A stretch of DNA of 58,221 bases from Ferrovibrio sp. (GTDB taxonomy: Bacteria; Pseudomonadota; Alphaproteobacteria; Ferrovibrionales; Ferrovibrionaceae). A model generated the notes under the pieces. That model searched no databases, was not told the origin of the DNA, and saw only the letters and a list, made by a program, of their open reading frames with translations. Below, in pieces: positions 44,341 through 53,143 of the stretch. The first letter of the stretch is position 1. Each line of letters starts with the position of its first letter. The stretch is from assembly GCF_017994015.1 (NCBI RefSeq), contig NZ_JAGOLP010000020.1, positions 1-58,221 on the forward strand. Direction: 5' to 3'. A program made the translations under genes and the position numbers.

Positions 44341-45720
44341 ATGACGCATCCCGCGCTTGATCTGATCAATCCCCAGGATGGCAGCCTGATCACCCGGCTG
44401 CCGGAACAGGGTGAGGCTGGTGTGGCAGCGGCGGTGGCCGCTGCCCAGGCCTGCTTCATGGCGCAGCGCAAGGCGCCGGTGCATCAGCGCGTTGCCTGGC
44501 TCAAGGCGGGTGCCGCCGCCTTGCAGGAAGCCGCCGAGGAACTGGCGCAGATCATCCGCGAGGATATTGGCAAGCCGATCCGGGTGGCGCGAGGCGAAAT
44601 CAAGCGCGGGGTGGAATTCATCGAAGCCTGTGCCGCCGCCTTGCCGCAGCTTGGTGGTGAGGTGCTGCCGCTGGATGCCACGGCGCTGGGCGCCGGGCAT
44701 TTCGGCTTCACCCGGCATATCCCGTATGGCGTGGTGGCCGGCATCACGCCGTTCAATGCACCGATCAATCTGCTGGTGCAGAAAGTGGCGCCCGCCATCG
44801 CTGCCGGTAATGCCATTGTGGTGAAGCCGGCGCCGGCCGGCAGCCGCACGGCCTTGCGCCTGGCCGAATTGTTTGTGGCTGCTGGCTGGCCCGCCGGCCT
44901 GTTCAGCGTGATCACCGGCGACCGTATCACCGCTGCGGCACTGGTGGCGCATTCCGGCGTGCGGGCTGTCAGCTTCACCGGCTCCACCGCAGGCGGCGAA
45001 GCGCTGGCGCGGGCTGCCGGGGCCAAAAAATTTCTGGCAGAACTGGGCTCTAACGCCGCCAACATTGTGCTGGCTGATGCCGATATCGCCGACGCGGCCA
45101 AGAAGATCGCGGCTGCCGGCTTTGAGGCCAGCGGCCAGCAATGTATTTCAGCACAGCGGGTGTTGGTGGCGCGCCAGGCATTACCGGCTTTCCTGGAAGC
45201 CTTCGTGACCGCCGCCAAGGCACTGAAGGTGGGCCGAGCCGACGATACGGCCAGCGATATCGGCCCGATGGTGACCGAGGCCGCCGCGCGTCGTGTGATG
45301 GATATGTGCGCCGATGCCATTGCCAAAGGCGCGCGTTATGCACTGGAGCCTGTGCGTCAGGGCGCCACGGTATCGCCTGGTATCCTGATTGATTTGCCGC
45401 GTCAGGCGCGGCTGTGGTGCGAGGAAGTGTTCGGCCCCATAGCCGTAGTGGTGCCGTTTGACGATGTGGACGAGGCACTGGCGTTGGCCAACGATTCCGA
45501 TTTTGGCCTACAAGGCGCGGTTTTCACCCGCGACCTCGGCGCGGCTTTCCGCTTTGCCGATGATTTTGATGTCGGCGCCCTGTGGGTGAACCAGGCCAGC
45601 CGCTTCCGGCTTGATATGTATCCGTTCGGCGGTGTGAAGCAGAGTGGCGTGGGCCGCGAAGGCGTGCGTTATGCCATCGAGGAGATGTCGCAGGTCAAGT
45701 TCATCGGCATTAAGGCCTGA
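44341..45720 (+). CDS. Aldehyde dehydrogenase family protein
   Basis: This 459-residue NAD(P)-dependent dehydrogenase has the catalytic Cys in GQQCISAQRV, the general base in LAELGSNAA and the oxyanion Asn in ITPFNAPIN. EEVFGPIAVV and FGGVKQSGVGREG are also typical. It lies nine bases after the ring-cleavage dioxygenase, whose product would be a semialdehyde, so oxidation of that product is the likely role. The exact aldehyde is unknown. Confidence 0.91.
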   Translation: MTHPALDLINPQDGSLITRLPEQGEAGVAAAVAAAQACFMAQRKAPVHQRVAWLKAGAAALQEAAEELAQIIREDIGKPIRVARGEIKRGVEFIEACAAALPQLGGEVLPLDATALGAGHFGFTRHIPYGVVAGITPFNAPINLLVQKVAPAIAAGNAIVVKPAPAGSRTALRLAELFVAAGWPAGLFSVITGDRITAAALVAHSGVRAVSFTGSTAGGEALARAAGAKKFLAELGSNAANIVLADADIADAAKKIAAAGFEASGQQCISAQRVLVARQALPAFLEAFVTAAKALKVGRADDTASDIGPMVTEAAARRVMDMCADAIAKGARYALEPVRQGATVSPGILIDLPRQARLWCEEVFGPIAVVVPFDDVDEALALANDSDFGLQGAVFTRDLGAAFRFADDFDVGALWVNQASRFRLDMYPFGGVKQSGVGREGVRYAIEEMSQVKFIGIKA

Positions 45721-45721
45721 C

Positions 45722-47125
45722 ATGGACAGCCTGGAGCGCCTTTGCCAGACCATTGCCACCACCGGCGCCAAGGTGGTGACATCGGCGCATCCTGCCGCCA
45801 CGGCGGCGGGGGCTGCGGCTTATGCGCAAGGCGGCAATGCCTTTGATGCGGCGCTGGCCGCCTGTTTCATGGAGACGGTGGCGCTGCCGATGAAATGCGG
45901 TCTGGCCGGCGATTTGGTGGCGCTGTATCACCGCGCCGATGGCAGTTTTGAAACCATCGTCAGCGTTGGTCCTGGCCCACAGGCTTTGGCGCAGGGCGCG
46001 GTGCTGGAGCGGCTCGGGCCACGATCGGTGGGTATCCCAGGTGCGCCGGATGGTTACGTCACATTGCATGGCATGGCTGAATTGCCATTGTCCAAGCTGG
46101 TGGCGCCGGCGATCAAGGCAGCTGAACTCGGGTTGCCGTGGAGCTGGGTTGCACTGAGTTATCTTGATGAAGCCGAGGAATTGCTCGGCCGCTACAGCCC
46201 GCATCATCCCTATTGCCCGCATGGCCGGCGACCGCAACTGGGCGATCTGCGCCGTCTGCCTGGCCTTGGGCAGTTGCTGGCCGCCTTCGCCGACCTGGGC
46301 GCCGATCTGTTTACCGGTGATCATGGCAAACGGCTGGTGGCGGACGTGCAGAGCCGGGGCGGTTTTCTCACCCTGGCTGATCTTTGTGGCCGGCCGGCGC
46401 GCCGCATGCCGGCTGAAAGCCTGGCCCTGGGCGATGGTATTGATCTGCTGGTGACGCCCGGCCCGACGGCCGGGCCGCGCCTGGCTGAAGTCATGCGCCA
46501 AGCTGGCAATGTTGATGCCGACCTGGTTGGCATTGTGCGCGCCGAGCGGCAGCAGGCCCGTGCGCGCAACCGCGAGGCGCTGGATGAAGGCACCTCGGTG
46601 GTGACGGCGGCCGATGATCAGGGCAATGCGGTGGTGGTGGTACACAGCAATTCCTTCCCGCGCTTCGGTTCCGGCCTGGTGCTGGAAAGTGGCCTGGTAC
46701 TGAATAACCGTCCCGGCCGCGGCTTTGATCTCTCGGCACCGCCTTATGCCCGTAATGCCCCGGCTGCCGGTCGTGTGCCGCAAACCACCCTGCATGCCTG
46801 GGCCTTGCGCCATGGCGAAACACTCTGCCTCGGCGCCACGCCCGGCGGCGTCAACCAGTTGCCGTGGAATGCCCAGACAATCCGCGACCTGCTCGCTGGC
46901 GCTTCGCCGGCCCAGGCCGTGAGCAATCCGCGCTGGGCGCTGGATGAGAAAGATGAATTGACGGCGGAGCAGGGGGTGCAATTCGGCACCGATGCAGCGC
47001 CGCACCGCGCCGTGCAGCGCTTTGCGCATCGTTCGGTGCAGCAGGTGATCGCCATGCGCGCCGGCTTGCCGCATCTGGCGGCGGCCGATCCACGCAGCGG
47101 CGCCTCGGCGCTGGGCGTTTATTGA
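45722..47125 (+). CDS. Gamma-glutamyltransferase-family protein without signal peptide
   Basis: This 467-residue Ntn-hydrolase of the gamma-glutamyltransferase family has the N-terminal ATAAGAAAYAQGGNAFDAAL motif. The processing site and nucleophile align with Thr291 (DEGTSVVTAADDQGNAVV). No signal peptide is visible, so unlike classic periplasmic GGT it is probably cytoplasmic. At under 470 residues it is shorter than typical GGT (about 570-580). Given its operon, it may hydrolyse an amide or gamma-glutamyl derivative of the aromatic substrate or its ring-opened product. Confidence 0.82.
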   Translation: MDSLERLCQTIATTGAKVVTSAHPAATAAGAAAYAQGGNAFDAALAACFMETVALPMKCGLAGDLVALYHRADGSFETIVSVGPGPQALAQGAVLERLGPRSVGIPGAPDGYVTLHGMAELPLSKLVAPAIKAAELGLPWSWVALSYLDEAEELLGRYSPHHPYCPHGRRPQLGDLRRLPGLGQLLAAFADLGADLFTGDHGKRLVADVQSRGGFLTLADLCGRPARRMPAESLALGDGIDLLVTPGPTAGPRLAEVMRQAGNVDADLVGIVRAERQQARARNREALDEGTSVVTAADDQGNAVVVVHSNSFPRFGSGLVLESGLVLNNRPGRGFDLSAPPYARNAPAAGRVPQTTLHAWALRHGETLCLGATPGGVNQLPWNAQTIRDLLAGASPAQAVSNPRWALDEKDELTAEQGVQFGTDAAPHRAVQRFAHRSVQQVIAMRAGLPHLAAADPRSGASALGVY

Positions 47126-47137
47126 GGATATGAAGCC

Positions 47138-47755
47138 ATGAAGATCGAAAAGGATTTCACTGTTGCGCATGGCCCCGATGTGGTCTGGGCGGCTTTTTCC
47201 GATGTGCGGCTGGTGGCGGCCTGCCTGCCGGGTGCCGCAATTCTGGAAGAGCTGGGCGACAATCGTTATCGCGGCCAGTTTTCGGTCAAGGTCGGGCCGT
47301 TGGCTGCCGCTTTTGAAGGCGAGGTCACATTGCTGCGCGACGATGCCGGGCGCAGCGGCAGCGTGGAAGGCAAGGGTGCCGATGCCAAAAGCAATTCGCG
47401 CGCCAGCGGCAACATGACCTATCGCGTCGATGCGGCCGAAGGCGGCAGCCGTGTGCTGGTGGATTGCACCATAAACCTGGCTGGCGCCCTGGCGCAGTTT
47501 GGCAAAGCCGGTGTGGTGAAGGAAATCGCCAACCGCATCACCGCCGAATTTGTGCGCAACCTGGAAGGCCATCTGGCGGCGCGGGTTGCCGCAGCGCCGG
47601 CGGCAACTGCCAGCGAACAGAAAACTGAAATACCGGTTTCGCCACCCAAGCCAGCCCAGTCGCTGGATGCCGGGCGGCTCATGTGGTCGATCGTTCGAGA
47701 TGCCGTTGTGGGATTTTTCCGCACGCTTCTCGGCCGTCGCAGCAGTAACTCGTGA
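47138..47755 (+). CDS. CoxG-like SRPBCC protein, second set
   Basis: This 205-residue protein has an SRPBCC domain (about 1-145, with VVWAAFSDVRLVAACLPGAA and KVGPLAAAFEGEV), a Pro/Ala-rich linker and a C-terminal hydrophobic segment (LMWSIVRDAVVGFFRTLL). It resembles the CoxG protein at 17076 in layout. It probably serves the Mo hydroxylase at 39551, although three enzyme genes lie between them. Confidence 0.88.
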   Translation: MKIEKDFTVAHGPDVVWAAFSDVRLVAACLPGAAILEELGDNRYRGQFSVKVGPLAAAFEGEVTLLRDDAGRSGSVEGKGADAKSNSRASGNMTYRVDAAEGGSRVLVDCTINLAGALAQFGKAGVVKEIANRITAEFVRNLEGHLAARVAAAPAATASEQKTEIPVSPPKPAQSLDAGRLMWSIVRDAVVGFFRTLLGRRSSNS

Positions 47756-47792
47756 TCAACCCAAACCAACCAAGCACCAACAGGAGGATTGC

Positions 47793-48926
47793 ATGAAACG
47801 GACTGCTTTGCTCGGCGCTGTCGCCGCAGCCGCCATGTTTCTGGGCCAGCCGGCCCAGGCGCAAGACACCATCAAGATCGGCGTCATCCAGCCGCTCACC
47901 GGCTCGGTCGCCTATAACGGCAAGGCCGATGTTGCCGGCTCCGAACTCGCGGTTGAGCAGCGCAATGCTGCCGGCGGTGTGCTCGGCAAGAAGGTTGAAC
48001 TGATCATCGAGGATGGTTCGTGCAACCCGGCCAAATCGGTGAACGCGGCCGAGAAGCTGATCCAGCGCGACAAGGTGACCGTACTTTCCGGCGCCTTCTG
48101 TTCGTCTGCCACGCTGGCGGTGATGCCGGTGGCCGAGAATTACAAGATCCCGCTGGTAACTGGCGTGTCGTCGAAGGCCGACCTGACCGAAAAAGGCAAT
48201 CGCTACTTCTTCCGCGCCACCGAAACCGATGCTTTGCTTGCCGAAGCCTTTGCCAAGATTCTTTTCGATCAGCTCAAGCTGCGCAAAGTGGCCTATATCG
48301 GCGTGAACGACGATTGGGGTCGTGGCGGCGTGGATGAGTTCGAGAAGAACATGAAGGCGCTGGGTGCCACTACCGTGATGAAGGAATACTTCGATCACGG
48401 CACCACAGACTTCTACACCCTGCTGGCCAAGCTGCGGGCTTCGGGCGCCGATGGCGTGTTTGTGGCCGCCGAAACCCAGGATGGTTCGATCTTCGTCAAG
48501 CAGAAGGCGGAATTCGCGCTCAAGCTCAAGGTATTTGGTGTTGGCTCCTGGGCCACTGCCGACTTCATGCGCCTGACCGAGAAGGCTTCGGAAGGCATCT
48601 ATGCCGCCGTGCCCTATGCCTCGACGATGACCACGCCGAAGAATCAGGCCTTCGTCGCCGCCTATGAGCAGAAGACCAAGGAGAAGCCCGGCAAGTATGG
48701 CGCTGCCGGCTACAACGCGATCAACATCATCATGGATGCGATCCAGCGTGCCGGCTCCACCGAACCGGAGAAGATCCGCGAAGCGCTGACCAAGACCGAT
48801 TATGAAGGCCCGAACGGCAAGTTCCGCTTCGATGCCAAGGGTCAGGCGGCCGGCTTCGATGTGGTGCTGGTGCAGTTGCAGAATGGTGTGCCGGTGGTGG
48901 CTGCGTCCACCTCAATCGGCCACTAA
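47793..48926 (+). CDS. Periplasmic substrate-binding protein of the third LIV-type importer
   Basis: This 377-residue Peripla_BP_6 receptor has a clear signal peptide (cleavage after AQA, residue 23) and a very strong CAGGAGGATT ribosome-binding site. IGVIQPLTGSVAYNG, LIIEDGSCNPAKSVNAAE and VTVLSGAFCSSATLAV are typical, the last with an unusual Cys pair. A strong hairpin follows the gene, which fits high receptor expression. It presumably captures the substrate of the upstream Mo-hydroxylase/dioxygenase pathway. Confidence 0.93.
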   Translation: MKRTALLGAVAAAAMFLGQPAQAQDTIKIGVIQPLTGSVAYNGKADVAGSELAVEQRNAAGGVLGKKVELIIEDGSCNPAKSVNAAEKLIQRDKVTVLSGAFCSSATLAVMPVAENYKIPLVTGVSSKADLTEKGNRYFFRATETDALLAEAFAKILFDQLKLRKVAYIGVNDDWGRGGVDEFEKNMKALGATTVMKEYFDHGTTDFYTLLAKLRASGADGVFVAAETQDGSIFVKQKAEFALKLKVFGVGSWATADFMRLTEKASEGIYAAVPYASTMTTPKNQAFVAAYEQKTKEKPGKYGAAGYNAINIIMDAIQRAGSTEPEKIREALTKTDYEGPNGKFRFDAKGQAAGFDVVLVQLQNGVPVVAASTSIGH

Positions 48927-48936
48927 GGCTTACCCA

Positions 48937-48961
48937 GGCCGGCGGCCCCGCGCCGCCGGCC
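48937..48961 (+). other. Strong intercistronic hairpin after the receptor gene
   Basis: GGCCGGCGGC and GCCGCCGGCC form a ten-base perfect stem with a five-base loop, 11 bases after the receptor stop. No T-tract follows, so it probably protects the receptor message from 3' decay or partly attenuates downstream reading, giving more receptor than permease. Confidence 0.65.
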
Positions 48962-48987
48962 ACTCTATTCAGCAAGGCGGGGTGGAT

Positions 48988-49860
48988 ATGGATTTTTTCC
49001 TGCAATTATTGGCGAATGGCCTGGTCAATGGCAGCTTCTACGCGCTGTCGGCGATTGGCCTCACCCTGGTCTTCGGCCTGATGCGCGTGGTGAATTTTGC
49101 GCATGGCGATATCTACATGGTGGGTGGCCTGCTGGGCTGGACCTTCACCGTGCATCTTGGCCTCGGCTTTTTCCCGTCGCTGATCGCCGTCATCGTGGTG
49201 ATGGGCGCTGCCGGCTGGCTGATCGAGCGCGTGCTGATCGAGCGTGTGCGCGAGCAGGGCGAGGAGCCGGGCATCCTGCTCACCATCGGCCTGTCGATTT
49301 TCCTGGTGAATACGGCCTTGCTGATCTACGGCACGGCGCCGCTGAAAGTCACCGGCCCGATGCCCAACAAACCGATCTTCTTCGGCCCGGTGGTGCTCAC
49401 CGAAGCACGCCTGGCTATCGTGGCGATCGCGGCTCTGCTGATCCTGGCTGCCCATATGGTGATCCAGCATACCAAGCTTGGCCGCGCCATGCGCGCCACT
49501 TTCCAGGATACCATGGCGGCCAAGCTGGCCGGCATCCAGACTGCGCAGGTCTATGCCACGACCTTCGCCATGGGCATCGTGCTGGCCAGCGTGGCCGGCA
49601 TGCTGCTTGGCTCGATCTATGTAGCGCAGCCCACCATTGGCGGCCTGGTCAGCCTGAAGGCTTTTGTGGTGGTGATCTTTGGCGGCATGGGCAGTTTTCC
49701 GGGTGCCATCGTTGGCGGCTTGGTGCTTGGCCTGGTGGAAGCTATCTGGGGCGGCTATCTCGGCACCGGTTATGTCGATGCTATTGGCTTTGCCATGGTG
49801 ATCATAATGCTGCTGGTGCGGCCCTATGGCCTGTTCTCCAAGCGGGCGGAGCGTGTGTAA
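48988..49860 (+). CDS. LIV-type ABC importer permease (LivH-like), third importer
   Basis: This 290-residue membrane protein has about eight hydrophobic segments. NGLVNGSFYALSAIGLTLVF and GLMRVVNFAHGDIYMVGG are LivH hallmarks, and FQDTMAAKLAGI is the ATPase-coupling loop. The ATG at 48988 is preferred; a GTG two codons earlier is possible. Its stop overlaps the next start (TAATG). Confidence 0.94.
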   Translation: MDFFLQLLANGLVNGSFYALSAIGLTLVFGLMRVVNFAHGDIYMVGGLLGWTFTVHLGLGFFPSLIAVIVVMGAAGWLIERVLIERVREQGEEPGILLTIGLSIFLVNTALLIYGTAPLKVTGPMPNKPIFFGPVVLTEARLAIVAIAALLILAAHMVIQHTKLGRAMRATFQDTMAAKLAGIQTAQVYATTFAMGIVLASVAGMLLGSIYVAQPTIGGLVSLKAFVVVIFGGMGSFPGAIVGGLVLGLVEAIWGGYLGTGYVDAIGFAMVIIMLLVRPYGLFSKRAERV

Positions 49861-50819
49861 TGCGGAATTTTGAACGAAATATGCTGCTGGCTTTTGTGTT
49901 TCTGGCCGCGGTGCTGCCGCTGCTGGTGCGCAATGAATATATCCTGCATCTCGGCATCATGGTGCTGTTTTCGCTTATCCTGGCAACCAGCTTCAATCTG
50001 ATTGTTGGTTATGTCGGCGAATTCCCGCTTGGCCATATGGCCTTCCTTGGCATCGGTGCCTATGCGTCAGCGCTGGGTTCGTCCAAGCTCGGCCTGCCGA
50101 TCCAGTTCACCGTACCGCTGGCCGGCGTGGTGGCGGCGGTATTCGGCCTTGCCATTGGCGCCATCACACTGCGGCTGCGCGGGCCGTTTTTTGTCATCAT
50201 CACGCTCTGCTTCGCCGAAGTGCTGCGCCTGATCGCCAACAACTGGGTTGGCTTCACCAACGGCCCGATGGGCATATCCGGCATCAAGAAGCCGGCCGCC
50301 ATGGCGGCATTGGATGCCCTGGGGCAGAAGACCGCCTTCTACTATATCGCCCTATTGCTTGCGGCTGTTGTGCTCTACATCGCCTTCCGCTTCGTTTATT
50401 CCAATATCGGGCGTGGCGCAGTGGCGGTGCGCGAAAACCGCTTCGTCGCCCAGTCGGTCGGCATCTCGCCATTCCACTATGCACTGCTCACCTTCGTGAT
50501 CGCGGCGGCTTTGGCTGGCTTGAGCGGCGGTTTCTACGCACATTACATCTCCTTTGTCGGTCCGGAGGTGTTCGGTTTCAGCTTCATGGCATCCACCATC
50601 ATCATGGTGCTGCTGGGCGGCAAAGGCACGTTGCTGGGGCCGATCCTGGGCGCCTTCGCCGTGGTGGTGCTGGAAGAATATCTACGCGACTTCAAGGAAC
50701 TGCGGTTGTCGATCTTCGGCGCCATCGTCATTGCCGTGGTGCTGTTCATGCCGCGCGGCGTGATGGGTTATCTGACCGACAAGCGTGAAACCTACAATCG
50801 CAAGACGGAGGCCGCGTGA
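49860..50819 (+). CDS. LIV-type ABC importer permease (LivM-like), third importer
   Basis: This 319-residue polytopic protein has the LivM motif LIVGYVGEFPLGHMAFLGIG and the coupling loop VRENRFVAQSVGI. Its start and stop overlap both neighbours, so the four importer subunits are translationally coupled. Confidence 0.94.
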   Translation: MRNFERNMLLAFVFLAAVLPLLVRNEYILHLGIMVLFSLILATSFNLIVGYVGEFPLGHMAFLGIGAYASALGSSKLGLPIQFTVPLAGVVAAVFGLAIGAITLRLRGPFFVIITLCFAEVLRLIANNWVGFTNGPMGISGIKKPAAMAALDALGQKTAFYYIALLLAAVVLYIAFRFVYSNIGRGAVAVRENRFVAQSVGISPFHYALLTFVIAAALAGLSGGFYAHYISFVGPEVFGFSFMASTIIMVLLGGKGTLLGPILGAFAVVVLEEYLRDFKELRLSIFGAIVIAVVLFMPRGVMGYLTDKRETYNRKTEAA

Positions 50820-51583
50820 TGCTTGAGGTCAACAATCTCCGCATGCGCTTTGGCGGCATCACTGCCGTGAATGATGTGTCTTTCACGGTTGGCAAGGGCG
50901 AGGTCGTCAGCCTTATCGGGCCGAATGGCGCCGGCAAGACCACTTGCTTCAATATGATCTCTGGCTTTCTCAAGCCGACCGAAGGCTCGGCGGCTTTTGA
51001 GGGCGAGACCGTGACCGGCAAGGCGCCGCATGACATCGCCCGGCGCGGTGTGGTGCGCAGTTTCCAGAAAACCAACATCCTGAAGAATTTGACGGTATTC
51101 GAGAATATCCTGGCGGCGCATCACCGGCAGGGTACCCGTTCGCTTTGGGCCACACTGTTTCCCGGCAAGGGGGTGCGGCAGAGCGAAGCGGCGCTGCGCG
51201 ACAGTGCTGCCGATATCGTTGAATTGATCGGCCTCGGCGCGCGCATGAATACCGAGGCAGCGTCACTTTCCTGCGGCGAATTGCGCCTGCTGGAAGTTGG
51301 TATCGGCCTGGGTGCCAAGCCGCGGCTGCTGATGCTCGACGAGCCGGCCGCCGGGCTTAATTCGGAAGAGGCGATCAAGCTGGGCGCTATCCTCAAGCAG
51401 CTTGTCGGCAGCCAGATCGAGGCCTTGCTGCTGGTTGAGCACAACATGAATCTGGTGATGAGTATTTCCGACCGCATCGTGGTGATGAATTTCGGCCTCA
51501 AGCTGGCCGAGGGCGGGCCGGAAGATATCCGCAGCAATCCGGAAGTGATCGCCGCCTATCTCGGCAGCGCGACGGGGCATTGA
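50819..51583 (+). CDS. LIV-type ABC importer ATPase (LivG-like), third importer
   Basis: This 254-residue ATPase starts at the ATG overlapping the permease stop (TGATG). Walker A is GPNGAGKTTCF, the signature LSCGELRLLEVGIGL, Walker B LLMLDEPAAGLN and the switch VEHNMN. NPEVIAAYLGS near the end is typical of LivG. Confidence 0.94.
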   Translation: MLEVNNLRMRFGGITAVNDVSFTVGKGEVVSLIGPNGAGKTTCFNMISGFLKPTEGSAAFEGETVTGKAPHDIARRGVVRSFQKTNILKNLTVFENILAAHHRQGTRSLWATLFPGKGVRQSEAALRDSAADIVELIGLGARMNTEAASLSCGELRLLEVGIGLGAKPRLLMLDEPAAGLNSEEAIKLGAILKQLVGSQIEALLLVEHNMNLVMSISDRIVVMNFGLKLAEGGPEDIRSNPEVIAAYLGSATGH

Positions 51584-51584
51584 G

Positions 51585-52304
51585 ATGACGCAGCAACCAA
51601 TTCTTGAATTGCACGACCTCAAGGTCAGCTACGGCAAGGTGCAGGCGCTGCATGGTATCAGCTTTAGTGTGATGCCGGGCGAGGTGGTGGCGCTGATTGG
51701 CTCCAATGGTGCTGGCAAGAGCACGTCGCTGCGCGCCATTTCGGGCCTGATGGCGCCGAGCGCCGGCAGTATTCGTTTCAAGGGGCATAGCATTGCCGGC
51801 AAACGCGCCGACGAAGTGCTGCGCGCCGGTATTTCGCATTGCCCGGAAGAACGGCATGTCTGGCCGGAAATGACCGTGGAGGAAAACCTCCAGCTTGGCG
51901 GTTATATCGTCAATGACCCGCGTGAATTGGCCAGCCGGGTGGAGAAGGGCTTCGAGCGCTTTCCGCGCCTGCGCGAGCGGCGCAAGCAGTTGGCCGGAAC
52001 ATTGTCGGGCGGTGAGCAGCAGATGCTGGCGATTGCCCGCGCGCTGATGTCGGAGCCTGAACTGCTGCTACTGGATGAACCCAGCCTGGGCCTCAGCCCT
52101 TTGCTGGCACAGGAAGTGATGGGCGCAGTGCGTGAGTTGCAGAAACACGGCGTCACCATCCTGTTAGTGGAGCAGAACGTGCATAACGCGCTGTCGGTTG
52201 CGTCGCGCGCCTATGTGCTGGAAACTGGCCGCGTGGTAGCGTCCGATACAGCCGAGGCCTTGCTCGGCAACAAGGACGTGTTGCGCGCTTATCTCGGCGG
52301 CTGA
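51585..52304 (+). CDS. LIV-type ABC importer ATPase (LivF-like), third importer
   Basis: This 239-residue ATPase has Walker A GSNGAGKSTSL, signature LSGGEQQMLAIARAL, Walker B LLLLDEPSLGLSP and switch VEQNVH. It starts one base after the LivG-like stop and completes the third importer. Confidence 0.94.
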   Translation: MTQQPILELHDLKVSYGKVQALHGISFSVMPGEVVALIGSNGAGKSTSLRAISGLMAPSAGSIRFKGHSIAGKRADEVLRAGISHCPEERHVWPEMTVEENLQLGGYIVNDPRELASRVEKGFERFPRLRERRKQLAGTLSGGEQQMLAIARALMSEPELLLLDEPSLGLSPLLAQEVMGAVRELQKHGVTILLVEQNVHNALSVASRAYVLETGRVVASDTAEALLGNKDVLRAYLGG

Positions 52305-52334
52305 GTTCGCCGGCAATTTATTGAGGCTGATGCC

Positions 52335-53138
52335 ATGAGTAAATCGCGTGCGCTGCCGGTTGGCCTGATCGGCTATGGCGCCATTGGTCGCGTTGTCGCC
52401 GAAAGCATTGCCGCAGAGGCTGATATCACTCTGGTTGGCGTGTTGCTGCGGCCCGGTTCGGCGCGCGATGTGCCGGCCAACCTGCCGGTGGCTGGCGATG
52501 CGGCGGCTTTGCTGGCGCTCGGGCCGCGCGTGGTGGTGGAGGCGGCCGGGCATGCCGGCTTGCATGCCCATGCCGAAGCCTTGCTGCGCGGCGGCGTTGA
52601 TCTGCTGGTGGCCTCGGTGGGGGCGCTGGCCGATGCGGCGCTGGAAAGCAGGCTGCGGGCGGCGGCGGATGCCGGCGGCGGCCGTGTGCTGATCCCGGCC
52701 GGTGCGCTGGGCGGCCTGGATGCGCTCGGTGCGGCGCGCCATGCCGGGCTGGATAGTGTGGAATATACCGGCCGCAAGGCGCCGAAGGCCTGGATCGGCA
52801 CCAAGGCCGAGAGCCTGATTGATCTTGGCGCGGTGACCGAGCCTGCGGTGTTTTTTGAAGGCACGGCGCGCGAAGCTGCCCTGGCTTTTCCGCAGAATGC
52901 CAATGTGGTGGCGGCGGTGGCGCTGGCCGGCCTGGGTTTTGAGCAGACCCGGGTGCGGCTGATGGTGGACCCCACCGAGGCCTGCAATCAGCATAGCGTG
53001 TTGGCGCATGGGCCGTTCGGTGAAATGAGCAGCCATGTGGTGGCCAGGGTCTTGCCGGCCAATCCCAAAACCTCGATGCTGGCGCCCTACAGCTTGGTGC
53101 GCGGCCTGCGCAACCTCGTGGATGTGATCGCGGTATAA
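52335..53138 (+). CDS. Aspartate dehydrogenase-like protein (L-aspartate dehydrogenase/NadX family)
   Basis: This 267-residue NAD(P)-dependent protein has GYGAIGRVVAESI as the dinucleotide motif near residues 14-26. The L-aspartate dehydrogenase catalytic His is in CNQHSVLAHG, and IPAGALGGLDAL and TGRKAPKAWIGT are family motifs. The enzyme deaminates aspartate to oxaloacetate or runs in reverse. Placed at the end of a catabolic operon, it may act on an amino-dicarboxylic acid from ring cleavage rather than feed NAD synthesis; nadA and nadC are not present here. Confidence 0.85.
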   Translation: MSKSRALPVGLIGYGAIGRVVAESIAAEADITLVGVLLRPGSARDVPANLPVAGDAAALLALGPRVVVEAAGHAGLHAHAEALLRGGVDLLVASVGALADAALESRLRAAADAGGGRVLIPAGALGGLDALGAARHAGLDSVEYTGRKAPKAWIGTKAESLIDLGAVTEPAVFFEGTAREAALAFPQNANVVAAVALAGLGFEQTRVRLMVDPTEACNQHSVLAHGPFGEMSSHVVARVLPANPKTSMLAPYSLVRGLRNLVDVIAV

Positions 53139-53143
53139 AGACC

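Noticed and set aside
33890..47125. Nicotinate (nic) degradation cluster
   Set aside because: An isochorismatase-fold amidase, an alpha/beta hydrolase and a Mo hydroxylase are present, but no NicC or NicX homologue; the first two fit RutB/RutD better, and the dioxygenase is LigB-type.
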